DNA of 64,000 nucleotides from Panorpa germanica (Eukaryota; Arthropoda; Insecta; Mecoptera; Panorpidae): positions 28,530,759-28,594,758 of the forward strand of contig OY783204.1 of NCBI GenBank assembly GCA_963678705.1, in the 5' to 3' direction. Under the pieces are notes generated by a model. That model saw only the letters and a list, made by a program, of their open reading frames with translations, did no database searches and was not told the origin of the DNA. This document shows, piece by piece, positions 1 to 12,017 of the stretch. Both the position numbers and the translations under genes were made by a program. The number at the start of each line of letters is the position of its first letter. Position 1 is the first letter of the stretch.

Positions 1-88
1 TTATACAGAGGTGGATTGGAACTGTTGCTCCGGGCACTTAATTTCAATTTCATTAGTTATTCTGTATACAAAACAAAACCAAGAAATT

Positions 89-207
89 GACTTACTGTTA
101 CCACTGCTTTTTTGATTGCGACACCGAAGAAAGCAGAACTTAATTGGGGGCGATAAAAGATAGCGTGCCTAGGAAACCTTAGAAATCACAATTATAAAAA
201 AAAAAAT
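89..207 (+). mobile_element. 3' end of LINE family A (Jockey/I-like), decayed copy 1
   Basis: This stretch matches the tail of the better copy at 19493-19898. Shared blocks are GACACCGAA near 119, AGAAAGCAGAAC near 128, GGGGCGATAAAAG near 147 and GCGTGCCTAGGAA near 163, followed by an A-rich tail at 195-206. About 60 bases present in the 19.8-kb copy, covering the end of the ORF, are missing here. Only 3'-untranslated sequence and the last few codons remain, so no protein can be made. The family assignment rests on the better copy. The left edge is uncertain because similarity fades before about position 89. Confidence 0.6.
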
Positions 208-244
208 TAGTTGTTTAATTACGTGTTTCAAGTACTATTACAAT

Positions 245-440
245 TTAGAAGCCATTCTGAGCTTGAATAGTATTTTTCCACATTAAAAAGCAATGCTTTA
301 TAAATATACGTAGTTCAGATTTTTCCATTGTTTTGAAAATTACATAAGTAGCGTGACTAAAACAACTGTAACTTGTATTTGTACTTGACACGTATTCAAT
401 GAAGGTTGGTACTATCCAAAAACCATATGAATATGTCAAT
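245..440 (-). pseudogene. Mariner transposase, 5' fragment a
   Basis: A minus-strand frame holds the start of a mariner-type transposase. The likely initiator is at 322-320, followed by MEKSELRIFIKHCFL, the usual first helix of the N-terminal HTH DNA-binding region. The KNTIQAQ that follows matches the typical KNTVQAK of the family before a frameshift and stop near 245. Upstream, on the higher-coordinate side, a GGTTGGTACTAT block near 405 is shared with fragments at 9.8 kb and 53.7 kb and is probably 5'-untranslated mariner sequence. The DD34D catalytic core is absent, so this is a dead fragment of a protein normally of about 340 residues. The family call is from memory of the motif, not from a search. 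Confidence 0.6.
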
Positions 441-3400
441 CTACTATAAAACGCGGTGCCTGAAGAAAAATGTGAAACCTTAAAAGTTTGCTTGATTTAT
501 TACATTAATACAAATTTTAGAATTGTACCACAACGCGCTGGATGCAAGCCATAAGGAATTGTGGACGGTTACCTTTAAAGAGAATGATTTTTACTTGTTA
601 TTACAAAGAGATTTGGATAGAGAAAAAGAAAGAGAAAGAGTATCAAATAATAACTGAGGCATAAACTTTTGCTTCATTGTTTATATTGACAACTTTATAC
701 TTACTTAAAACTAGTATTATTAAATTGAAAAGTTTGAAAAGATTGTTGACTACGTTTATTGTATAATATTCAAAGCAATGTTTTCTTGTAATACACCGAG
801 CATTAGAACATAGTTTGTTATACATATACCTATAGAACTCGAGTAAATAATTACATAAATCTATGCAGAAACAAGACCTGAATACTTAAATAAGATCAAC
901 TTATTTTATAATTAAGTTTAAATTAGTATACAATGTTGGGGTTGCCGCATTTGAAGCTATAAGCTAAAAGCTACAGGGCTGAAGGTCTCATAAAATAAAA
1001 TATTGAAATCTCTGCACGTATTTCTAAATGTCAAAGTTTCTACTTTATTATTTTGAGCTTGTTGTAACTCCTAATACAATTAACCCTATTATGTTAAATA
1101 AATAATTATAAGTATCTTTGAAATAATTTAAAACTTATTGTTTCTTATGTACAAATATTATATGAGTCGTAACTTAATTTGGGCGCAGGTATTGCTTTAA
1201 ACGGGCACGATTTAGAAAAAGTAGGTTTATCCCGAAGAGGGGAAACCCTGAATCATTTAAGAACACAAATAATGAACGGAAGTTCTTACAAACTATATCA
1301 CTTTTTATAACGCTGTTTTTTAACCAAGTGCCAACCACTTGAAATGGACTTTTGAAGTATGTATTTCAGGAGCAGAGATATTTAAAAGTGGATTATAAAT
1401 CACACTTCAACCACTTAAAAATAAAATAAATGTGACACGTGACCACCGAATCTGAGACTCAGTTCACATCGTAGCGTTGACTTGTGTGCGTAAATTAAAA
1501 ATACCGACCTTTAGATTGCGTGTGACTCCGTTATGAACGGCTATAAATTAAGTTAAATGCGTTAAGCAAAATAATTAGTTTCAAGAGAAATGAATTTTGT
1601 TTTAAAAATTCATTTATAGTTAAAAGACACGTTGGTAAAGTACGAAGATGATTTGATTCTCTCTCAGGTCTTTCAATGAAATTTATACACATGTTAACTT
1701 GCCACAGGTTAATTTAAAGGTTCATTTTCTACTTTTCATATAAAAATTATCTTGCAGTGCAGAGTTCACACTTGCCGGCTTACTACAAGCTATGTCGAGA
1801 ATTTAAGTAATTTTCAGAATTAAAAAAAACGTTTTTAGTACATTTTAGGGGTTAACTGAGATACTCAAACCATTGGATATCAGTGAAAGTAGAAACAGTA
1901 ATAAAAGTAAATAATTTGAAGTGAATACAAGACAAGATATCGCCCGTACCCCGTCAGTCATTCATTCATTCTGACGTCTTCCTCATAAACCGTATAAATT
2001 AACCCTAATATTTTTGTTGTCAACATCCCCTCATCCTGCCATCTTGCTTGCTTTTCTACTAAATATTAGGCGACTATAAAAGCCTTTGACAAACCCTTTT
2101 GTTAATTTATTATGTGCTTTCCTTAATTTACAGACAGTTTTCATATAAACAAACAAGAGAAAACAAAGAGAAATCTCAATATTTCTCTCCGTGTTCTCGC
2201 TTCAATTTATAAACAAGAAACATGAATATCTCCTCTCCTCACCCCATACTTCCCACACTTCCCACGCCCAACATTTCATGTTATGAGATGGCCTTCATTT
2301 TGATTATCTAATGTTACTATGAGGAATTATAACTCATAGTATACCGAGGAGGAAGTGAAATAAGATTGTATTGAAGGAGCTAATAGGTACACACTAAATC
2401 GCGAACAAATATTCCTGTCTTCCCTTCCCCTTCCTTGTCTTGTCTTATGTTGTCTTCAGAAGGAAGGTTTTACAGGGTAAATAAATATTTCTGAGAAGGA
2501 TCTTCTGTGCTCAGTCAAACGGGTTAATGCTTATCTTTAAATTTATTATTAATATAACAAAAAGAAGGAAGCTGCGTTAATTATTCGATGAAAATATTAT
2601 GTATGCTATATCATACTTGAGTCTACACTAGACGACTGTCTTTTGTGTGTGAATTGAATTTTATTTCAAATTTTAATTCCATTTTTAAATTGAAATATTA
2701 AACTTCCATATTTATTTTACATATAACAACAAATCATTTTTCATATAAACTGAGTAAAAAAATATATATTTTCCAATTTGTTCATTATTTGACCAACTTT
2801 TTTTCAAAACTTGGGGTTTTTTTTTCGATTTGTAAATTAGTACCGAAGTTAGCACATACATAAAAATAATTTACTAAATAATTTAATAAAAATACAAAAA
2901 GTAAAAAAAAATAATTTTAGTTTTTCCAAAATTACGGGTTTCCAGGAAATGCAGGGGAAAATCCGAGGACACCAAAAGTCTTAGAATTTCTTTCTCTACG
3001 ATATAGACGATTTTTGAGAAAATGCGCGGAGCCGTTTTCGAGCTACCACACGAATCGCGTAAATATAAAAACAAATAAAAACATAATAATATAAACATAT
3101 AGGAAGGAAGGATATCAGTCCCTGTTAAAAAATATAGCGCAAACGCCTATGAAATAAGTTTTAACTACTGAACTTAGTAGAACGGTTATTTTTTGTAAAA
3201 TAGGGTCATTAAAAAAACATTTAGAGATAGATCCAAGTCCTACGTATGCCTAAAAAGAAAATGATCATCTCCAATGACTCAACAAAGGCGTGAAAATACA
3301 TTTTATAAATAGTCTTTTTTTATAGTCAATATTTTACAGATATATTACAAAAAATGTCTTCTTTAACGGGTTTTATTTCTGTTTGTCGCAGTAGGCAGTA

Positions 3401-4679
3401 GGCAAAAGTTCACTAAATCTAACGCAGGGGTCTCACACACATTTTAACTTCATCACCATATTTCTAACGGTTGTTTTTCTTTTGATTTATCGCTCACGAT
3501 AGCATTATAGTTGTAAGAAAATGTAATCATAATTTATCTGCTATAAATCAAATATTTGTTCGGAAATATCAAGAATAGAAATTACAAATTATTTCTAAAT
3601 AAATATATACATATATGTTATAAAAGAATCAATGTTATTTTGCTCCACAGATGGCATTATATGATATAAGAAGAAATATGCAGAATCGAGAGCAAAACCA
3701 GGATAATAAATACATATAAACAGATTTGTGAAACCTGAATATTAAATTCTGTGGTGACAGTTTTTGTAAAACCTCAGAGGCACTCCTACCTCTCTCTCCC
3801 TCTTGGGAATGAAGTGATGGTAGTGGAAAATTCACCCTATGACACCTACATAATAATCTATGGGTGTTTATCTCATATATAGCTGTTTTTCCTGCTAACT
3901 TTGCACATTTTCTTTTCGTTTTCTATTTCGTTGAAAGAAAATGCGTGTTTTCTGCATATATAAATATAGAAAGATCGTTTCTAATATCGATTATGGATTT
4001 GTTTTAGTTATTTCGATGTTTCTAAGTGAGTATTTGATTTATATCGTTATTTCATTTTATGTTTTATTGCTGAGAAAGATGAATATATGCAGGAAATCAA
4101 AGGCACTGATTTGGAAATAAATTGTTACATTATTTACGAGTAGACGGGTAACTGTAAGAGTATTAGTGTGCTATAAGAATCTAAATAATTTATTACAGCT
4201 ATTAATTTAATAATAAAACATTTTTCATTTATGAATTTACATAATTTGTGAAAAAATTAGATTGCTGAAGTGTGACATTAAAAGAAATGACAATATAAAT
4301 TTACTAAAATAGTTATATATAGTAAGAGGGCTAATCATGAATTATTTTTAATGAATTTAACTGCTGGATATGCCAAAGCTGATGGTTAGGCTCAGGTTTT
4401 ATTGTAAATATAGTTCAAATTATGAGAATTCGGTGACTCATGCTTAAAAGAGGTTATAAGAGCACAATATATCTCCGATACTTTATAAAAGAAGTGATAT
4501 TGCAACTAAATGTTGTTCCAATGGGGATAATCCTTTAGATATTAATTTTCAATTCTTCAACCTTATTAAACCTTACGTTATAAATAACACACAGCCTCCA
4601 CCACCCTTCCATTTCGGCTTTCTCTTCGTCATAACGTTCAAACACACACTTTGTGTTCGTTAATTAAAACTCTGAGAGT
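441..4679. other. AT-rich non-coding sequence, no gene recognised
   Basis: Short open frames here (for example 643-825, 2883-3098 and 3635-3835) are low-complexity and have no recognisable domain. A single CAGGGGTCTCAC at 3424 resembles one end of a hAT-type element, but no partner was found. The stretch is mostly A/T runs with no tRNA-like or rRNA-like sequence. Confidence 0.6.
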
Positions 4680-4760
4680 TTCTCACGTTAATTCAAGCCC
4701 CTGATACTACCGCTACCGTCACTGTCACTGTCACTACGATGACGTCACAGACGTCGCCTA
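4680..4760. promoter_or_regulatory. GC-richer patch with a perfect CRE palindrome
   Basis: A patch with CpG sites stands out from its AT-rich surroundings. It contains TGACGTCA at 4740-4747, the full CREB/ATF half-site palindrome, and a second ACGTC half-site at 4751-4755. The tract just before it repeats GTCACT three times (about 4718-4735). This is a motif match only; binding is inferred. Confidence 0.35.
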
Positions 4761-7700
4761 GAGCGATGTTAAACACCGTGATACCATGTTTGTACCTCTT
4801 CAAAATTGTTTCAGAACATTCTGACTGTTGCTTGCCTCTACGCATTTATTCTGTATGACAATGTTTAAAAGGGGTTGGTGATGAGACAGTGAGAGGGGGG
4901 TGGGGCAAGGGGAAGGGTGCTACTCTGATATCTGTCCACAACCTATTGTAACTGACAACTGACAAACTTAACTGTTGAATTTTGAATAAGATATGAGCAA
5001 GACGTGTTCCCGGAGAGGAAACCGTAAAGGATTTACGGTTATTTTGGACGAAATAGGAAGCGTATGGACCTATTTTATGAATTAGAAACTTATTAGAAGT
5101 TTCTCCATAAGCTATATAACGTATACATTAATTATCAGAGTTATTTGTTTAGCTTTATCATCGCTAATTATTACGGTACTAAAATAAATAAAAAACACGA
5201 ACGATTTTTGGATGGTACTACACAAACCTATATGTTAAAACACTATCTTATAAATATAACTATATATATCTTCATAAATATACAATAACCAGTAGTGAAT
5301 AGATATTTCAAGTAATACTTAGTTTATTATACGTTTGTAATCACATTCTGAATCTGTCTCGGAACGGGAGCAAATCCCGGCACATTTGTCAGTTGTCTGA
5401 TTCAGTATTTGAATACGGGAACAATATTAATTAGATTACGAAGAAGTATAACACAGCGCTCTGTACCAAAACTTTGCACAGTCACCCCCAAAAGTATAGA
5501 CAATATTTATATAATAAAATTCAAGTATTTATTAATCTAGAAATTAATATTTTACTACTTAAATAATCAAGAATTATACAGGAAAGTAAAACTACTTTCA
5601 CGGAGTGTACAGTTTTAAAACTGATTATTAAATTAAAGGTATAATGATTATAATTATACTACGTGTATATAATATTTAAGCCCTGTACGATTAAGGGTTA
5701 AAATGAAACCTGATCTTAACGAAAATAAGCATTTAGGAGGTAAGAAAACCAGTAAGAATATAAGATGTTAGAAAAGCGGGAACTGCGCTAAGAATTCCGT
5801 GCTTAAAGTGGGGCGAAGTGTTCAAGAATTAATTGACACATTTATTTACTTTAATATAATGGTAATTAACTAATTAGTAATTGTTTTGTAGTATTACGTA
5901 ATGCATATTTATTATCTAGCAATGATCGTTGGTAATGACTAGGAAAATTATCACATTCTTCTGTAAACAATTATTTGAATTTAAATGTTGGCGCCTCAAA
6001 TAATTTCACTCAATTCTATCAGCTGAATAACGGAATGTGGCAACACAGTATTTGCCAGCCACAAGCAGAGCAAACAGTATTTCCAATAACAAGTTAAAAA
6101 TGACAACGAATATTGGATTTTTCATGGTTTTTCAAATTGGAAAACTTGGTATTTCATTACTGGTCTCACTCTATACAAGTTAAAATGAATTAATCATTGA
6201 ATCAAATCATTAATGAATTATCGATAAAAACTAAAATTCATTGAGTAATGATAACTTATTCAAACTAGTTACATAAAGTAACGAAGCAATATTATAATTA
6301 AAGTCTAGCCTTGTAACAGAAAAGTTACAAAACTTTTTTAATTATAATAAGGCATAACTTAAAAGCATTTAAATTGATTGAAAATAGTTAATTATTCCAA
6401 ATTAATTACTATTTTCTTTATATTATTTAAATAAGCTATTCTTTGAAAGCTCAAAGCTCCAAGCTCACAGGGTGGAAAGATGGGGAAAGAGATTCTCGTC
6501 TTATAAACTTCACATGAACTTAATTTGTACCTCATATAAAATTCAATGACTTATTCCTTTACAAGAGTGAGTAAAAAAGAACTACATTTTCTATCTCACT
6601 CTGATATGAAGCTTATGACTTCCACACAGTTTTATTAATAACGCAACCAAAAGCTCTTTTCAATCATCTTCTTAGAAGAAAATTTCTATATGTATATAGA
6701 GATATCTCTCTCTCTATGTGTTATGGAAGATGAATAGAGATAAATATATAATTATGAATAAGATGGAATGAGATAGATATATAAGGAAGAGCTTTGTCTT
6801 TAGCTTTACAGCTTTTGTTTTAATTCTCAGAGGATAGAGCTTTAATTCTCAATCGACAGATGGTGCTAGTTGGCAATTTTGTAAGATAATCCTAAATGAA
6901 CAAGGTTATAAATAATAAAGTTCAATTATTATTTTAAAATTTGAAAAGTTCTTCTTCTTTGAAATAATTAAAGAGTTTTGAAAGAGTACATATATATATA
7001 TGCATGAATATAAACGGTTTATTTTTATTTTTATTCCTAACACAGTTATTTATTCATAAAATTTATTAATAAAAATCTTATTTTTAACAGTGTGTCGTCT
7101 AGACAATGGAAATATTTCTCCTTACATTTTCAATGAGCCACTTTGCTAATTGCTATCTTGTTAGCAGTAAAAACTGGGGCCTGAGGAACCTGGGGGGCCT
7201 GGTGAAGCTATTGTTCTCACTGCTTAAGAGGTAAGAGAACATTTAAAAACCATTCTGTGTGTTTTTGTTAGTCTTAAATGTTTCTATTTATATAAAATAT
7301 ATCTTGCAATTTGCATATAACAGAATCAATAATATACTATATAATATTATATACAAAAAAACTATAAATATTTTCTAATGACGTCTATTAAAATTTTAAG
7401 TTAATTATCCCTTAAGTTTATAAATTATGCAATAAATAAAAGTGTTAAGAAAAAATGACAAAAAAAAAAACAAACTTGGGAATATTTTTCCCAACAAAAG
7501 TTTTCTAATAAAGTATTTGTTAATGCTAAAAGTTTGCTTTAAGTTGTGGAACTGTCGGGTGGAAGTGAGGAAAGGGGAGGAATGCTCTTTTTGACTTTGG
7601 CATTCAATCTAAGAAAAACCAAAAATTTAAGTCACTTAAAATACCATGTATTAGAGATAACAACTGAGAATACTCCATGAAGCAACCTCGTTAAAAATGA

Positions 7701-8600
7701 CGAAAATAACACTTGTAGAATACTGAATCGTAATTATTGACCTTCTTAGATAAATATATCTACAATTGGGGTTTTGAGTCAATAGATTTCAACAAGCGGA
7801 AGTTATGTTCTTATTACATCCACCTTATGTATCAGAAACTTTTATTGATTTCTCAGAAAATTATTATAGGGTTCTTGCTTTGTTTCGAATTGACAACCTA
7901 GCTCTATTGTAATACGTAAACCATTGTTATATTTCACAAAAGCATTGTTGAGGTAAAGCTATTATTGAAATTCAAGGTCATTTCGGAATCATTAATCTTC
8001 GTCATCTATTTACATTTGGGTAGTATATCTACAAAGCTTAAAATCAATAGCTTGCGAAAAGCTCCAAATACTACTCATGGTTTTGTTTTTCTTTGAAGGT
8101 CCCTTTTTTGAACCAACAAATAGTTGTTTAATAAAATTTGGTCTTAAGTTATTCCATATTTGAATCGTTGAAAGTGAAGAATTAAAAAAAATTTATGTTT
8201 TTTAAAATACATTGGGGAACATAATCATATTAAGAAAGTTCTACAGAAAGAAGGAAATTACAGTGCCGAAATTTGACAATACTAAATTGAATGTTGATAG
8301 TATAAGAAAATTTCTATATGAGAAGTGCAAAATGAACCTTACAATTAGCTTGTTGTGCAAGCTATCAAATATAAAACAACATAATGTTAACAAATACCGC
8401 AGACGCGAATAATTAAACTGCAACATTCAACCTTATTTTCCAACGTAATAGCAGTTTCCGATTGTAAAGTTCTCGATTTTGAAAAATTAGAAACCAAAGT
8501 ACATACCTTTTAATAAAGTTTCTATATATCAAAGAATACTACCCCCTTCCCCTTCGTCGCCCTTGTTGAATATACGTAGTGTACATTTTTATTTCACTTT
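4761..8600. other. AT-rich non-coding sequence
   Basis: No gene is recognised. Simple AT and GA/CT runs occur near 6690-6720. The only motif I would single out is the nuclear-receptor-like site at 7972-7980, listed separately. Confidence 0.6.
7972..7980 (+). promoter_or_regulatory. FTZ-F1/ERR-type monomer nuclear receptor site
   Basis: TCAAGGTCA is an exact match to the extended half-site bound by FTZ-F1/SF-1 and ERR family receptors. Single sites of this length arise by chance in 64 kb, so the functional call is weak. Confidence 0.2.
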
Positions 8601-8628
8601 AAGTACTACTAAAATGAGCAGAAATTTC

Positions 8629-8662
8629 GCATACCTGAAACAAAAGAAAAATAATTAGAGAC
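8629..8662 (-). promoter_or_regulatory. Candidate recursive splice site 1 (ratchet point)
   Basis: Read on the minus strand, a CTCTAAT branch-site-like motif is followed by TATTTTTCTTTTGTTTCAG and then directly by GTATGCG. The junction lies between 8635 and 8634. A 3' splice site fused to a 5' splice site with no exon between is the defining structure of recursive splicing in long insect introns. The donor half (GTATGC) is weaker than at the other two sites, and I see no strong second donor just downstream. It is the most 3' of three such sites on this strand. Confidence 0.35.
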
Positions 8663-9807
8663 AATGTTATAACGATACATTTCTATAAGGGTATTTTAAT
8701 GTACATACATAAACAACTTAAGCATGTCGGAGTAGTAGTAATTATTCATTACAAACTTAACTTTTATGATATGTAAATTAATTAGAGAAAATTATTGAAA
8801 GTCATAAAATGTCATATTTGAATGTAATGTTTACAAAAGCATTGACTTAGCAATTTTGCAACCCTTAAGTTTGACAAGCGAGCAGGTGTATATTATCAAG
8901 GGTATGAGAGAGTGGAAACATTGCACAAACACATCTATAGAAGGGGTTGAAAAGTAATGAAAAGTTTGGTACAAACAAACGAAAAGAAATATGAATTTAA
9001 ATTTGTATATCTTTTTTAATTTTAACACGAGGATCTTATCATTTAAGAACAAAACGATGGCGTTGTTTTTCTAGCCGAGTATTAAAGAAGGTTAACATTT
9101 TTAGTACATGCAGTCAATACACATGTAACTGTTAGCTATTAACACAAATTTTTATTAAATAAGAAAAGGTCTTTTTGTGAAGTATTTATGCTGAAACTTG
9201 CCTTGTTACTCTACTAAACAAAACTCTAAATATTTAAATGATAAGTTTAAATATATTGAGACAAAAACTATTAATACATATAATGTTTATGTATTGTTTT
9301 AATGAGCATATTTAATTAACATATATAAAATCCGAATGCTGCAATTAAAAATATTAAATTAATTAAATAAGTAATAAATAATTTATATTATATGTAATGC
9401 AGATTTCGACGGAGTGTACGTCGCCGTGTGCCGGATTTCTCATTAGTCATGGCTTTGAATTGTGCAAAGTTTTTACCACCCTCTTAACACCACCCTTAGC
9501 CTAGTGTACAGTAATGTACAAAATTTAAGAAATAGAATATGCATATTATTTTTATAACTTTTATGTAAAATGAGATTCTCTCTTTCAATTGACTTAAAGT
9601 GGTAATTATTAACTGTGTGAGGTCGTTAGATTTTAGGGGGAAGTACTAATATTGTATTAGCTACATATAGTACACGTAGGATGAGATATAGATGGCTGGT
9701 TGAAGCAAAATAATCACTTGACAAGTGTAATTCGGAATCGGTTTTATTTAATCGGTTTAATCCACTGTAAACCGTAAACTAATAGTCTGTATGTTAAGAA
9801 ATTTTAA
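8663..9807. other. AT-rich non-coding sequence
   Basis: No gene recognised. A minus-strand open frame at 8831-9052 has no recognisable motif. A small CpG-bearing patch at 9405-9440 is unexplained. Confidence 0.55.
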
Positions 9808-9905
9808 CACATATCGTTTGAAGGTTGGTACTATCTAAAAATTATATGGAATATGTCATCCTACGGACTTATTGAGTGATGTGTTATATATGAAACTGAA
9901 CGAAA
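9808..9905 (-). mobile_element. Mariner 5'-untranslated fragment d
   Basis: The block ACACATATCGTTTGAAGGTT and the following TTGGTACTATC match, in reverse orientation, the sequence just upstream of the transposase start in fragment b (53657-53715). Similarity continues through TTATTGAGTGATGTGTTA, which pairs with bases near 53595-53615 of fragment b. No coding part is present. The piece lies on the wrong side of fragment c (10640-10790) to be its 5' region without a rearrangement, so it is probably a separate remnant. Confidence 0.5.
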
Positions 9906-10639
9906 CATATATTTAACAGTGTCTGTACTATGTACAACAGGCATGAACCCATAAGTTCACATTCTAAGTTATTAATATGAAGTATTATACGAGATGCAAA
10001 CAATACATATCTTGCATTATATTATTAGAATATATATTCATACATTAATTCACTACGAAAACTTGTACGTCAGAGGAGCCCGCGAATAACTAGGGTCAGG
10101 GGGCACGGGGTACAGCGATGGGAGGACGGACATATTGTTTGAGGTGGAGGAGTGATCTTATGAATGTTATAGGGACATGAATGTTTATTACTTGGCTCAA
10201 ATTATAGCGTACCTATAAAAAACGACAAGGGACAGAAAAACTCACTGAGACATGAGATATGGCCTTTGAAAGAACTTTACTTTATAACTCCCGGGTTATT
10301 AAAACGTGACTGCCAATATGTTGAGAAAATTTACTTTGGCTGCTGTTGTTGCTGAGGAAATATTCTTAGCAGAATATTATTATACTTGTACGATATTTTG
10401 TGGAATTTTATTTTAATATATTTTTTGATTAAAGCTTTATATTAAAAGTGAATTTTTAATATGTTTAAATTTAGCACTACCATCGGAAAGCTACTCGTAT
10501 TTTTAGATTATCTGTCTTTTGGAATCGTTTGACTGGATCTAGATATGTTTCATATACTTTTAAAAGAAACTTGATGCAATTTCATAACATTTAGAAAGCA
10601 TATTTTATAATTACTACATTCATAAAGAATTTACGTTCC
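9906..10639. other. Non-coding sequence
   Basis: No gene recognised. A GC-richer strip at 10075-10125 is unexplained; the rest is AT-rich. Confidence 0.55.
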
Positions 10640-10790
10640 GTATATTAATTTATATGGCTTGTCAAACCTTTGCTTTGCTTGAACGATATTCTTTCCCTTT
10701 ATCAGCACACGAAATTCAGATATTTTCATTGCTTTGAAAATTACAAAAGTAGCTTCACTGAAACCACTTTAAGGTCCACAGCACACGAGG
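10640..10790 (-). pseudogene. Mariner transposase, 5' fragment c
   Basis: On the minus strand a start at 10729-10727 opens a frame reading MKISEFRVLIK, then GKNIVQAKQRFDKPY, ending at a stop near 10643. This aligns with the mariner N-terminal pattern EFRVLIKHCFLMGKNTVQAKQWLDKHY with five residues deleted after LIK. The bases upstream of the start encode the same ATFVIFK stretch seen in fragments a and b. Only about the first 30 of some 340 codons remain and there is no catalytic domain. It is too short for the usual ORF length cut-off but is the clearest of the four mariner starts. Confidence 0.65.
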
Positions 10791-10808
10791 CAACTGGTTG
10801 CAAATCTT

Positions 10809-10852
10809 AGCCCCGAATCTACCCGAACCGAATGAGACTGGAACTGTGTTGT
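10809..10852 (+). repeat. Dispersed repeat R, copy 1
   Basis: About 43 bp beginning AGCCCCGAATCTACCCGAAC match the reverse complement of 28981-29023 with roughly three mismatches. It sits next to mariner fragment c. It may be the end of a non-autonomous transposon whose remainder I cannot trace. An open frame at 10798-11262 runs through it but shows no known domain and is probably chance. Confidence 0.5.
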
Positions 10853-11631
10853 TGTGCAACTCGATGAAATTTAACAGCACTTTTATATACCATCCTCCAC
10901 ACATGTTTAGAACAACTGTTTCACAATTTAACACATACAGCAGCTTCCCTAGCAGGAAGCCAAGTGGCCCAAAGCAGTCGTTAAATATCTACAATTTGTT
11001 CCTCCACCGTTCTATGCACTCACATATATCTACCATTGCATATATGCTAGTACATTTTGTCTCACATTTTGGGGACTTTTACTTTGTACTTGAAATTGTG
11101 TGCGCCAAAGAGAACCGAGAGCCGAGACCAGAGAACCACACAAGCTGTGTCAACATATTATTTTTGTTTTTGCAGCGGTGTCTTTTATCTGCTTGTTCAC
11201 ATTTTATCTTTTATGCGGGAGTGAATGACTCGGGGTGGACAAGGGACAGAGGAGGGAGGTAGCATGCACTGTTGCACATGCGGGATCACATGAATATAAT
11301 ACATTTCATAAGAGACATATGTCACTCAATGATAACATCATATAACCAGGTCTTTTAATAACATGTACTTGAAAGTGAGGTTATGATAATATGTAAGTGA
11401 AGGTAGATGACTCTAGAAGCAACAGATTGTTTTATTCTCTCGTTGTATGTATAAAAGGATGCTCTATTCATCTGCTGTGTGATTTAGATGAAGTAATTTG
11501 TAATAGCAACTGCACCGAGTGTAATATACAATGCTCTAGCTGATATACTAACATTTTGTTCATTTGTAATTCTCAGAACGTAATAAGTAATCTATTTTAT
11601 TTATTGTTGTTTGTGAATATAAACTAATGCC
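10853..11631. other. Non-coding sequence
   Basis: Covered mostly by a 154-codon frame without an ATG start or recognisable domain, which I do not accept as a gene. No RNA gene or mobile element recognised. Confidence 0.45.
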
Positions 11632-12017
11632 TGTTTCACACCAGAGAGGCAGTTCAATATAACACGAAGAAAAACACCAAAGAGAAAGTTCTTAAAACAT
11701 TTTTGTCTTTAAAAACTGTTTTAGTAAACAAAATCCCATCCCAAAAACCCATCTGAAGTTGGTAAGATCAAAGGAAAACACGTTTGTTGTTTTTTAGTCT
11801 TGGTTTGAACACGCAGTTTTGTTTTTTGTGCACATTTGCACTTGCCAGTTGTTGTTTATCATGTTTATAATTTTTATAAGACACACAGAAAAACACAAAA
11901 AACAAAACCATTAAAACAGTCTGTTTTCGAAACTGTTTTAAAATAAAACAAAACATGTTTTTGCTTTGTTTCTTTAAAAGAATACTGTTTTCAAAACTGT
12001 CTCTCTAGTATGAAACC
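11632..12017. mobile_element. MITE-like element with about 22-bp terminal inverted repeats
   Basis: The left end reads TGTTTCACACCAGAGAGGCA (from 11632) and the right end, reverse-complemented, reads GGTTTCATACTAGAGAGACA (from 12017), matching at most positions. The interior is 386 bp, non-coding, and rich in short ACTGTTTT / AAAACAGT blocks repeated in both directions, so a transcript could fold extensively. No transposase is encoded. No clear target-site duplication was seen, so the superfamily is not assigned. The minus-strand frame at 11768-11956 inside it is not credible. Confidence 0.55.

Noticed and set aside
3424-3445. CAGGGGTCTCACACACATTT, similar to a hAT terminus
   Set aside because: No matching opposite end or target duplication within several kb.
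5360-5385. GGGAGCAAATCCCGGCAC, resembling a tRNA T-arm/B box
   Set aside because: No A box, acceptor stem or anticodon arm could be fitted around it.
10798-11262. 154-codon open frame
   Set aside because: No ATG start, no recognisable domain, and it begins in dispersed repeat R and crosses sequence of mixed composition.
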